This document shows, piece by piece, positions 48,081 to 57,043 of a DNA stretch of 64,000 nucleotides. Each line of letters starts with the position of its first letter. The first letter of the stretch is position 1. Below the pieces are notes generated by a model. It ran no database searches and was not told where the DNA came from. It saw only the letters and a list, made by a program, of their open reading frames with translations. The stretch comes from Saccharomycopsis malanga (taxonomy: Eukaryota > Ascomycota > Saccharomycetes > Ascoideales > Saccharomycopsidaceae). Location of the stretch: the NCBI GenBank assembly GCA_004014935.1, contig CP025322.1, positions 868,001 to 932,000 of the forward strand, in the 5' to 3' direction. Made by a program: the position numbers and the translations under genes.

Positions 48081-48329
48081 TTTGGCTCCTTTCACCAACT
48101 CTTGGTCTCCTCTTCTCTTACTCTTCAAGTATTTATCAGTCCATAATACTGCCCCCTTGGACTCGATTATGGAAAAATCACTGAAAAATAGAGTTACCCG
48201 GCCCTCATGGAAGTGGAAAAAATTTTATTTTCCAGTATCGACAAATCAGAGGGGCGGCACAATATTAGAGAGCGAAATTATATAGGAAGCAGGGTGGTTC
48301 AAGAATTGAAACGTACAGAGGTAAACAAA
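48081..48329. promoter_or_regulatory. Divergent VAR1/eIF3m promoter with Reb1-type site
   Basis: TTACCCGG at 48194-48201, about 115 bp upstream of VAR1 and 130 bp upstream of the eIF3m start, near the middle of the 249-bp spacer. It matches the Reb1 site and could serve both genes. Confidence 0.5.
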
Positions 48330-49715
48330 ATGTCCCTTGTGAAGCCATATCTTGTTGTGGAAAGCGATATTCCAGAGGCCGTTGGCAATTATGGAGCTAT
48401 TGTGGATTCGATCAATAAGAATCATGATTTTTCCGCCAAGCTCAATGAACAATCTGAGAATTTGAACGATGCATTTTATTCCACTTTGATTGAGAGCGTG
48501 ATAGAATTAAAGAATATTTCCAACAAGGACTTTGAAGCTACTTTGAACTTGGTGTTTTATTTATTGGCCGAGCCATTTTTCAGAGACTCAGAGGAAGAGA
48601 CAGTGGGTGACGATTTCCAACACAAATTCAGTGAAAGATTTCAATCACTTTTGGCCAAAATTTTCGAGATTTCTCCAGAATCCAATCCGGTATTCAATGA
48701 CAAAACTTCTCTCAAATTCACAAGTGTGTTGAGCATATTAACCGTGTTTTTTAACTTGCTCATTAACACTTCCTCTTTACGTATTGACATTTTGAAAACC
48801 ATTGTGAAGATCTTTACTAAATTGGATCAAACATCGTTAGAAGAAAATGTCAACTTTCTCAAGCCTATTTTGAAGAAGTCTACTGCTGATAACACCAAAT
48901 TCATCTTTGAAAAATATCTTGCTGATGCCGGTGCTTCTGAAGCTGAAATTGTTTCTTTTACTAACACCTTGGCCAATTTGGTGGCTCTTGAGTATCCAAA
49001 CGAGTCCTTGACCATCTTGAAAGCTGTCGCATTGAAATATCAAACTGCCGTAGACGTGAATGTCATAAAAAGTTTGTTAGCAAAGGCATTGGCCAATGTC
49101 AGAGAACTTGATTTGAGTTACTTTAACAATTTTGACTTGTCCAGCTTGAAATCTTCTGATATTACGTTGTTCGAATTGTTGAACTTGTACACTTTATCCA
49201 CCAACAACTTTACTCAATTTGTTTCGTATCTCACTGAAAATAAAGACACGATCGAAAAAACCGCAGGGGCTAGAATCAGCACCTTGATCACCAAAAAGGA
49301 ATTCTTGATAGTGGCAAACTTGGCTCTTAAGGCTTCTGAATCTAACAGTTATGAATTCAGCGAGGAAAATAAAGGCATTAGCCAAAGCGTCTCTAACATT
49401 GCCCCTGTCATAACTTATAAACAAATTTCCGATGCTTTGGGCCATAATCACGACTTGATAAAGATTGAATCTGTCTTGATTAATGCTATCAAGTTGAATG
49501 TGATCCAGGGTAAAATCGATCAGATCAAACAGATTTTCAGCATTTACAAAATTAACTTGATCATTGTCCATGATGAGAAATCTGGAAGCAACGAAAACAA
49601 GTTGGGTACCAAGGAATGGAAATTTATCTTGAAAAACTTGAAGCAATGGAAAAACAGTGTAAATGAATCAGTAGAAATCGTTCAACTGCAAAAAAAGAAA
49701 ATATCTGCAAATTGA
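48330..49715 (+). CDS. Translation initiation factor eIF3 subunit m (PCI domain)
   Basis: A 461-residue helical protein starting MSLVKPYLVVESDIPEAVG. The frame extends to an ATG at 48207, but 48330 has the better context (AACAAAATG) and the upstream part lies over the promoter. The C-terminus is a PCI domain: TYKQISDALGHNHDLIKIES, VLINAIKLNVIQGKIDQIKQ and the family ending GTKEWKFILKNLKQWKNSVN (compare human eIF3m, GKQQWQQLYDTLNAWKQNLN). S. cerevisiae lacks this subunit; fission yeast, filamentous fungi and CTG-clade yeasts have it. It stabilises the eIF3 core on the 40S subunit. Confidence 0.85.
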   Translation: MSLVKPYLVVESDIPEAVGNYGAIVDSINKNHDFSAKLNEQSENLNDAFYSTLIESVIELKNISNKDFEATLNLVFYLLAEPFFRDSEEETVGDDFQHKFSERFQSLLAKIFEISPESNPVFNDKTSLKFTSVLSILTVFFNLLINTSSLRIDILKTIVKIFTKLDQTSLEENVNFLKPILKKSTADNTKFIFEKYLADAGASEAEIVSFTNTLANLVALEYPNESLTILKAVALKYQTAVDVNVIKSLLAKALANVRELDLSYFNNFDLSSLKSSDITLFELLNLYTLSTNNFTQFVSYLTENKDTIEKTAGARISTLITKKEFLIVANLALKASESNSYEFSEENKGISQSVSNIAPVITYKQISDALGHNHDLIKIESVLINAIKLNVIQGKIDQIKQIFSIYKINLIIVHDEKSGSNENKLGTKEWKFILKNLKQWKNSVNESVEIVQLQKKKISAN

Positions 49716-50894
49716 TTGCTTGTAGAATTTGCATCCGGGGAAAAGAGTTGGTTGTTTGACAAGGTGGAGACCAAGACCTTGTTAGACCGCTGGTGGTGCT
49801 TGCATACTGGCCACGCTGCCTTGTTATATCATATTGACTTCTTGTCATGTTTTTTTGTTATTACTAGTACTTTTTATTTGCCTACTTGTGGCTTGTTGTT
49901 TCCTTTTATAAACATCTTTGTTTTGAAGCGTATGGGTTGTGTACCTGTAGTTGTTTTCTTTGATGATGCAGAATGAAATTGAGTGCCACTGCTGTTGTTT
50001 AATAAGTTACCAGTCATGACGTACTACAGCTTAATCTACCAAGGGCTAGAATGTATTACAGGTAATAAAGGAAATCATTTATTGAAACAACTTGATATAT
50101 AGGTTTAATGGAAAGCATAGACATGGGATATTGAAGTTTTGCCAATAAAACAGGCTTGTCTTTTCCTAACATCTATTTAAGCAAACTTATCACACAGTAA
50201 GCACAGATTTGTAAAACCAGTCAACAAAATAATTGCTGGCAAAATCTATCATAAAAGAAAACTTAAACACAGTTGCAAAAATTTACACATAACATTAGTA
50301 ATTACCGGACTCAACCTATAATAGCTATTGGAAAAAAAGGAAATAGCTAAAATGTGATTATATTTGTAATATACTCGTTAAGGTTCATTTGCGTACATTA
50401 TTTTGGACTTGATTATAACTTTTATTATCTTAAAAGCCGTCTTTGCTACTGACAACTGTGGTTTTCTGTACTTGTAAGAATACAAGCAGGAGTGACCATC
50501 ACTGTTATTTAAATGTATTGGATAAAAATCTTTATTACAAGCCAAGCCTTTTAGCTAGACAAACTCTGAAGTGAAACCAGTAAAAACAGATGTATTCAAA
50601 TTAAAGATTATGAAAGAGCAACTAACAAATATAAATAATAACTGCATAGACAGAAGAATATTCTACGTGTTACTATAAACAAACTTACAAACGTAAAACT
50701 ACTCCTACAAACCCAGCTATTTATAAATAATGTGTTTTGAACATATATGTACAATTGGTCCTTTTAGGATAAAAAGGAGAAAGGATCATGATAGACCTAA
50801 GCAATAACAGGCAGAATGTAAATAGAAAAGTCATGACAAAGATTGAACAAGTTTCATGAAAAATAGATTGATTTGATAGAGTTTCAAAGAACAC
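49716..50894. other. Convergent intergenic region eIF3m/TIM9
   Basis: 1.18 kb, AT-rich, with no frame above chance and no recognisable RNA gene. Long for a convergent spacer; an unrecognised snoRNA or other non-coding RNA cannot be ruled out. Confidence 0.5.
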
Positions 50895-51217
50895 TTATCT
50901 AAGGTTTTTCATCAACAACTCGTTTTGTTCTTGGAATCTAGCACCAACTCTTTCACTATGTTTCAAGAACTTTTCAGTACATTTTAAAACACAGCCATCT
51001 TCTCTAGAAGTCAAAGTTTTGGTGGTAAAGTCGTTAACACAATCAGAGAAACATCTTTGGACCAAGTCAGAGTATAACTAAGGTTGGTTAGTATTCGTTC
51101 ACCAAAAGAATAATCAGTTTATGAGAAAAAAATACATACACGCATGAAATCCTTCATTTGTTTTTGCTCAACAACCTTTTGGAAGTCCTGTTGTTCGCGA
51201 GAGTTTAATTGGTCCAT
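50895..51217 (-). CDS. TIM9: Mitochondrial intermembrane-space chaperone Tim9
   Basis: Two exons, 51140-51217 and 50895-51077, giving 86 residues. The 62-nt intron (51078-51139) has GTATGT, TACTAAC and TAG. The product starts [20 protein letters not shown] and carries the twin CX3C motif (CFSDC and CVLKC) that forms two disulfides, then [18 protein letters not shown], all typical of Tim9. With Tim10 it escorts carrier precursors to the TIM22 complex. It is divergent from URA3 with 230 bp between starts, a neighbourhood also seen in S. cerevisiae. Confidence 0.97.
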
Positions 51218-51447
51218 GTTTGCTGTCTTGGTGATATGATATAGTAATTTTATGCAGTTGTAAAATTGTTCTCAATTAGGAAGTCGTTGTTGCTATATAG
51301 ATTTTTTCACCATTTTTTTTCAGTACTTTGCCGCCCAAAGAATTTTCTGCTACATGCACGCCATACATAAGGGATTTCACTAACAGTGATGAGGAACTGT
51401 TTCAAGAGAATTGATATCAAGGGATAAACATCTACAAAGGATTGGAA

Positions 51448-52254
51448 ATGTCGAGTCTTTCATACGCCCAAAGGGCAGAGAAAACCAAGAATCCATTGGT
51501 GAAGAAGCTTTTCACCATTATGGAAGAGAAAAAGACCAATTTGTGTGCTTCGGTGGATGTGACGACTACCAAGGAGTTTCTTAGTCTTATTGAAAGACTC
51601 GCTCCCTACGTGTGTGTGGTGAAAACACATATTGATATCATAAGTGATTTCAGCTACAAGGACACGATTGAACCATTGTTGGCTCTCAAGGCTAAATATA
51701 ATTTTCTCATCTTCGAAGACAGAAAGTTTGCTGATATTGGCAATACAGTGAAATTGCAATACAGCCAGGGCATTTATAAGATCAGTTTGTGGGCTGATAT
51801 TGTAAACGCCCATGGTGTTCCAGGACCTGGAATTGTTGCAGGTTTGAAAGCCGGGGCCCTCGAGACAGCTGGAAACGAGCCTAGAGGTCTTTTAATGTTG
51901 GCAGAGTTGTCTTGTAAAGGTTCTATCGCTACGGGAGATTACACTGAAAAAACCATTGATATTGCCAGACTGGACAAGAACTTTGTCGTAGGATTTATTG
52001 CCCAGAGACAGATCCCAACGCAAAACGATGACGAAGACTGGGTGGTCATGACACCAGGCGTGGGCTTGGACGACAAGGGAGACGGACTCGGACAGCAATA
52101 CCGTACAGTGTCAGAGGTTGTTTCAAAATCAGGAAGTGACATTATCATTGTAGGCAGAGGATTGTTTGGCCAAGGAAGAGTCCCTGAGGAACAGGGACAC
52201 CGGTATCGGGAAGCCGGATGGAAAGCGTACTTGGACCGTTTAGCAATAGAATAA
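51448..52254 (+). CDS. URA3: Orotidine-5'-phosphate decarboxylase Ura3
   Basis: Last step of de novo UMP synthesis. 268 residues from the ATG at 51448 (the frame is open from a TTG at 51442). The catalytic motif [13 protein letters not shown] is intact, as are [41 protein letters not shown] and IIVGRGLF. Codon 175 is CTG (51970-51972) in DIAR-x-DKNFV, where S. cerevisiae and Candida albicans Ura3, from memory, have serine; this supports the CUG-Ser code. Relatives have about 267-270 residues. Confidence 0.98.
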   Translation: MSSLSYAQRAEKTKNPLVKKLFTIMEEKKTNLCASVDVTTTKEFLSLIERLAPYVCVVKTHIDIISDFSYKDTIEPLLALKAKYNFLIFEDRKFADIGNTVKLQYSQGIYKISLWADIVNAHGVPGPGIVAGLKAGALETAGNEPRGLLMLAELSCKGSIATGDYTEKTIDIARLDKNFVVGFIAQRQIPTQNDDEDWVVMTPGVGLDDKGDGLGQQYRTVSEVVSKSGSDIIIVGRGLFGQGRVPEEQGHRYREAGWKAYLDRLAIE

Positions 52255-52326
52255 ATTGAGTATATACAGTTTAATTAATTTTTTTTTTGTTTTTCTCCCG
52301 TACAAGTCAAGGATTGACTATTAATT

Positions 52327-52899
52327 ATGACAATATCAATAGGACAACCCTTGCCCACGGGGTTTACGTTTCGTTACATTGATTACTCCAGACGGAATGA
52401 TCCTGGTTGCAAGTTTCCTGTTCCGTTGGCGATCACCAGTGAGTTTTTTAGGGGCAAGACAGTGGTTATTGTGGCAGTTCCAGCGGCGTTTTCGCCAACC
52501 TGTTCCGAAGACCATATTCCCAAGGTGTTGAAGGATCTTACGTTATATGGAAAAAAGCATGTGGACTTAATTATAGTGTTGTCAAACAACGATGCGTTCG
52601 TATTAGAGCACTGGAGACGGTCATTGTCCCAGACAGTGGGGATTGATTTGACTCCTTATGCGTTTACAATGAATGGCATTGAAACAGGTAAAAAGCCTCA
52701 AGTGTTATTTGCAAGTGACTGTAACACCGAGTTTTCCAAAGCGATAGGGTTCGTCCAAGATAGCCTGAAAATGGGAATGGGAGTAAGAACTACCCGTTAT
52801 GCTTTGATAGTGAAAAACGGAATTGTCCAATACTGTGAACAGGAACGGAAACCAGGCGTCACCGTGTCTGGATCTCATGCCTTGCTTAGCAAATTGTAA
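52327..52899 (+). CDS. AHP1: Ahp1-type atypical 2-Cys peroxiredoxin (Prx5 family)
   Basis: Reduces alkyl hydroperoxides with thioredoxin. 190 residues. PAAFSPTCSEDHIPKV carries the peroxidatic Cys59, and PGCKFPV the likely resolving Cys28, aligned with Cys62 and Cys31 of S. cerevisiae Ahp1 by memory. LFASDCNTEFSKAIGF and YALIVKNGIVQYCEQE match the family C-terminal half. No peroxisomal SKL-type end (it ends LLSKL, which is close to but not a standard PTS1) and no presequence, so cytosolic. It follows URA3 by 72 bp on the same strand. Confidence 0.85.
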   Translation: MTISIGQPLPTGFTFRYIDYSRRNDPGCKFPVPLAITSEFFRGKTVVIVAVPAAFSPTCSEDHIPKVLKDLTLYGKKHVDLIIVLSNNDAFVLEHWRRSLSQTVGIDLTPYAFTMNGIETGKKPQVLFASDCNTEFSKAIGFVQDSLKMGMGVRTTRYALIVKNGIVQYCEQERKPGVTVSGSHALLSKL

Positions 52900-53503
52900 C
52901 CTACAATACACGTTTACACATTTGTACGAAGTTTATGGAAAACACGTCCACGCGTCAACAGGGTAGAAGGACACCACACAATAAAAAAACATAAAAAACA
53001 TGCTCCAATAGACAATCGTTGTATTGTTGAACATCCCTCTTTTCTTATGATACTAATTGGACATTGCAATGCCTCGCCTCGTTAATCTCCGGGGGCCTCT
53101 ACACCCTTGATCCTTTCAATCACCAAACCACAACGGACCACTTTCTCCGGGTCACCCGCCGATCACACCAAACCGAGCGATGATATCATACTGTTAGGCA
53201 CACTGTTGCCTACCTACACTGTTATGATCAGCGCTCACTCTATCCGATTTATTTATTCAGTTTTTTGTTATTATCACTTATTTATTTGTTTTATGTTATT
53301 TTTGATGTCTCAATAAACGCTATCTTTTGGATCCATATTACCCTCGCCATCCGCTTAACCTTTTTCCTCTCCAACATAGTCTGTCCATCGCTGTTCTGCT
53401 ACCGCGGGTTTTCTCCCTACCAACTTTAAATTCAAATTAAGACATTTACTCAGACCTAAGCCCATCGTCATTTTAGCACTTTGAAATCAATTCATCAAGT
53501 ACA
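52900..53503. promoter_or_regulatory. AHP1 3' flank and ACF2 promoter
   Basis: 604 bp. ACGCGT at 52950-52955 matches the MCB cell-cycle box, about 550 bp from the ACF2 start. The 200 bp before ACF2 are pyrimidine-rich. The 69-codon frame at 53107-53316 looks non-coding. Confidence 0.45.
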
Positions 53504-55948
53504 ATGTCCAGTTACGATAGACCTCCCATGCCTTTGCCTGTCAATGGCCAACCTCAACAGCTGCAACCTCCTCAGAAACAACATCATCATTTGTTGAACA
53601 AGCTTGTATCCAAGTTTGAGGTTCTTACAACTGGTAGTTCTCAAGCATCGAATCAGAAGCAACAGCAGCAACAGCAGCAACAGCAGCAGCAGCAACAACA
53701 AGAACAACCGTTGTCACCTAATAGCATCATAAATCATACAAACCAAATGCTTAGTGGTGATTCTTCCAATTTCTCAGATTATAATAACACCATATTTTCA
53801 ACGCCCATCGCCAATGATAACCCTATTGAGTATTTTGGTGCTGTGGACCATTCTTTACCACTTATAAATATTGAGTCACCAGCAAACTCAAAACCAATCG
53901 AAACCAACAAGTTTTATGGCAACTTGTTTTTGGGTGACCAAACTTGCACTGTCTGGACAAACCCATATTCTCTATCTTATTCCAGAAACGATTATTATGG
54001 CCTTGCTGTCTATCATATCCAGGATAACCAGAAGGTCTATGGCCCAGGAAACCCTGTAGAATATTACTTGAACCCTATTGGAATCAAGTCGATTGTTCTT
54101 TCTGCTAAAGAGTTTGAAAACAAAGATCTGGTGAAATTATCAATGAACAATTTGAAGCAATTCAGCGCTGAGCTCAAGTTTTTGAATAGTGCTAATTCTA
54201 ATGAATTTTTCACGTCTAATATTGTTCAAGGGATGGGTTTTATCACTGCAGTCTATGAGAACCTATCGCTTGAGCTTAACTCCATCGTCGGGTTCAAAAG
54301 CTTTGAACAAATCAATTTGTCAACAGAGTATTCCTTTTTCAGGTTGAAAAAGTATAAGGTTGTTCTTTTCAACGATGTAGTATGGTCCTTATATGTAAGT
54401 GATTATAGCACTGCTGATGCTGACAACAATATAAAGTTGGTGGATAACAATCATATTGTTTCTGACCACAAGTTTTCAAAAGTGACTATCCAAGTGTGTT
54501 CTGGGTTCAGTGATTATTATGATCGCGTGGCGGGTACATTTGTCACTTCTATAGACTTAAAAGCTAAGAAAAACAATGAAACAAGTGCTAATTATTGTTT
54601 TAAATTTAATTGCACAGGCCAATCTTTGTTGAATAGACCAATCATGTGGGCTTTTCCTCATCATGTAGAATCTTTCACTCCTGCCATGGAAAGATACATG
54701 ACAAACTTGATTTTGGATTCCACTGTGTTTGGTAAGATGAAAGCTTATATCAGTGATAAATTTGAGTTTATTGAAGACAACTTGCCATCGCATATCAACT
54801 TTGAATGTTGGTCTTCATTGCCCCATTTCGATACTGCCAAGTTGAACAATGGTATATATTATAACCAGGAGGCACTTGCAAAAATCCATGCAGCCTTAGA
54901 TGTGGAGGCTAATGATGATGTTGAATCGTTTTCTAATTTGGATTCTATGTATTTCAGCGGCAAACAATTGGATAAATACGCTTTCATTCTTTATGTCAGT
55001 CATTATATTTTACATGACCAGTCAAAGACAAGACTTGTCTTGGATAAGTTGATCAAGGCTTTTGATAGATTTATCAAAAACCAACAAATACAACCATTGG
55101 TATATGAAAAGACTTTTAAAGGTTTGATCTCGAAAGCTGGTCTTAGCGGTGATCCAAACTTGGACTTTGGTAACTCTTTTTATAATGACCATCATTTCCA
55201 TTATGGGTATCATGTCCATTCCGCGGCAATTTTAGGTAAAATAGATAAAGAGTTGGGTGGAAATTGGCTTCAGAATAATGCCAAATACATCAACTTTTTG
55301 GTCAGAGATTTTGCTAACCCAACAGAAGCTGACCCCTATTTCCCAGTGTATCGTGCATTTGATTGGTTCGCCGGCCATTCCTTTGCTAAAGGCTTGTTTG
55401 CCTCTGCGGACGGTAAAGACCAGGAAAGCAGTTCCGAAGATTATCATGCCTATTACGGTTTGAAATTATGGGGTGAGGTTATCAATGACGAAAACTTGGT
55501 GTTTAGATCTAATCTTCAATTGGCAGTTTTAAAAAGAGTTTGCGATAATTATATTTTAATGAAAGATGACAATAAAAACCAACCAAAAAATTTCATTGGT
55601 AATAAAGTTCCAGGTATCTTGTTTGAAAACAAATGTCATCATGCAACTTATTTCGGAGCCAACTTGGAGTATATCCAAGGTATTCATATGCTCCCAATTA
55701 CCCCAATATCTTCCTATTACCGTTCACAAGAGTTTGTCAAACAAGAATGGGACCAGCTTTTAGCAAACCACATTGATAAAGTCAATGATGGCTGGAAAGG
55801 TATTTTAATGTTCAATACTGCTTTGATGGATCCGAAGATGGCTTGGAACTTTTTTGCCGCAGACAATTTCAATCGTGGCTTCTTAGATGGCGGTATGAGC
55901 TTGACTTGGTGCCTTACTTATATCGCCGGCGTTGGCGGTGCTTGCTAA
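53504..55948 (+). CDS. ACF2: Endo-1,3-beta-glucanase Acf2/Eng2 (GH81)
   Basis: Hydrolyses 1,3-beta-glucan. 814 residues, S. cerevisiae Acf2/Eng2 about 780. There is no signal peptide, which separates it from secreted Eng1. A Gln-rich start includes a polyGln run (about 52-66). The GH81 domain begins near residue 130 (KFYGNLFLGDQTCTVWTNPY), with FGNSFYNDHHFHYGYHVHSA (about 552-571) and the acid-rich catalytic stretch FAGHSFAKGLFASADGKDQE plus SSSEDYHAYYG (about 624-655), where the family's general acid/base residues lie. It ends FNRGFLDGGMSLTWCLTY. Probably acts on the inner septum or in sporulation. Confidence 0.92.
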   Translation: MSSYDRPPMPLPVNGQPQQLQPPQKQHHHLLNKLVSKFEVLTTGSSQASNQKQQQQQQQQQQQQQQEQPLSPNSIINHTNQMLSGDSSNFSDYNNTIFSTPIANDNPIEYFGAVDHSLPLINIESPANSKPIETNKFYGNLFLGDQTCTVWTNPYSLSYSRNDYYGLAVYHIQDNQKVYGPGNPVEYYLNPIGIKSIVLSAKEFENKDLVKLSMNNLKQFSAELKFLNSANSNEFFTSNIVQGMGFITAVYENLSLELNSIVGFKSFEQINLSTEYSFFRLKKYKVVLFNDVVWSLYVSDYSTADADNNIKLVDNNHIVSDHKFSKVTIQVCSGFSDYYDRVAGTFVTSIDLKAKKNNETSANYCFKFNCTGQSLLNRPIMWAFPHHVESFTPAMERYMTNLILDSTVFGKMKAYISDKFEFIEDNLPSHINFECWSSLPHFDTAKLNNGIYYNQEALAKIHAALDVEANDDVESFSNLDSMYFSGKQLDKYAFILYVSHYILHDQSKTRLVLDKLIKAFDRFIKNQQIQPLVYEKTFKGLISKAGLSGDPNLDFGNSFYNDHHFHYGYHVHSAAILGKIDKELGGNWLQNNAKYINFLVRDFANPTEADPYFPVYRAFDWFAGHSFAKGLFASADGKDQESSSEDYHAYYGLKLWGEVINDENLVFRSNLQLAVLKRVCDNYILMKDDNKNQPKNFIGNKVPGILFENKCHHATYFGANLEYIQGIHMLPITPISSYYRSQEFVKQEWDQLLANHIDKVNDGWKGILMFNTALMDPKMAWNFFAADNFNRGFLDGGMSLTWCLTYIAGVGGAC

Positions 55949-56080
55949 TATTGACCCAACGCTTTTTCAACTGTAAATAAAAGAACAGATAAAGTGAAAT
56001 AAATCAAAAAAAGTTATTAGTTATTAGTTTTTAGTTTTGAATATCTTTTGTTTACTTTTATAATATTTTCATTATAATTT

Positions 56081-56117
<37 letters not shown>

Positions 56118-57043
56118 TTGTTCCTAGATTTATATCATCATGTCACTCCTTTCAAACTGTTTTTCTTGTTTTACGCCATTATAATTGCTATATATTATTC
56201 TTTATGTCTTTTTGTTCAAACTGCATGTCACTCCTTACAATTTATGCATTATTGTTTTTTGCATCAGCTGTAGGATATATTCAGCCATTCAGTTTAAGGG
56301 TGACTATTTGACTCTTTTTATGCAGCCATTCAGACGACACCTTCACTGAAACTCCTTTGGAAGAGAGATAAATGGAAAGGGAAATTAGAAATTAGCCCGT
56401 TTATATTGGATTCGTGAGCAAAATAAGAATAGGATAGTTTTTTGACCAATTCGTAAAAGTTTCAATGAGCTATACAGTAACCTAGAACTGGTTCGAATGC
56501 ATATCTACAGTCATGCAAGATGTCTCGAAATGATAGTAATAGTGAATGGGTGGTCAGTAAGGCATTCTTTGGAGGCTATGATTCTAGGTTCGTTGTCGAC
56601 CTGATTTTCTTGTAGTTTATCTTAAACTATGAACTTTCAACTTTATTTATGCTTTATAGCTTTCTTCGTATTTGTTGGCTAAACCACTTTCACAATTTGA
56701 ATGTAGAAAAAGTATGTGTAGCTGATTAAAACATGACATAGTCTGGTTATTCAGTAGGCAAGGAAGTGCTTGTAATTTGAATATAAACTTAGTTAATCTG
56801 TGCATGTGTTCTTGTAACAATCTATTCTAGAAACAGTTATTATCAAAACACAGGCATACTGTAATATGTGTAAGCAATGTCATTCTTTTGACTACAAGAA
56901 GCAAATATAATAAAAGTACATTAATTCATTAATACAAAAGCTATCGAGAAAAGCAAGTCTAATAATATTACATGAATGACAAAAAAAAATCATAAAATAC
57001 AAAATAAGAATGAAAGTGGTTTGGGTCAAAAAACATGTGTCTT
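55949..57043. other. Convergent intergenic region ACF2/Dbl-like gene with poly(T)
   Basis: 1.1 kb without a gene. A run of 31 T's at 56086-56116 follows ACF2 by 140 bp, with no target duplication seen around it. The rest is AT-rich with no recognised element. Confidence 0.6.

Noticed and set aside
56086-56116. The 31-T run as the tail of a reverse-oriented retrotransposed copy
   Set aside because: No flanking target duplication and no similarity of the adjacent sequence to the SINE-like family.
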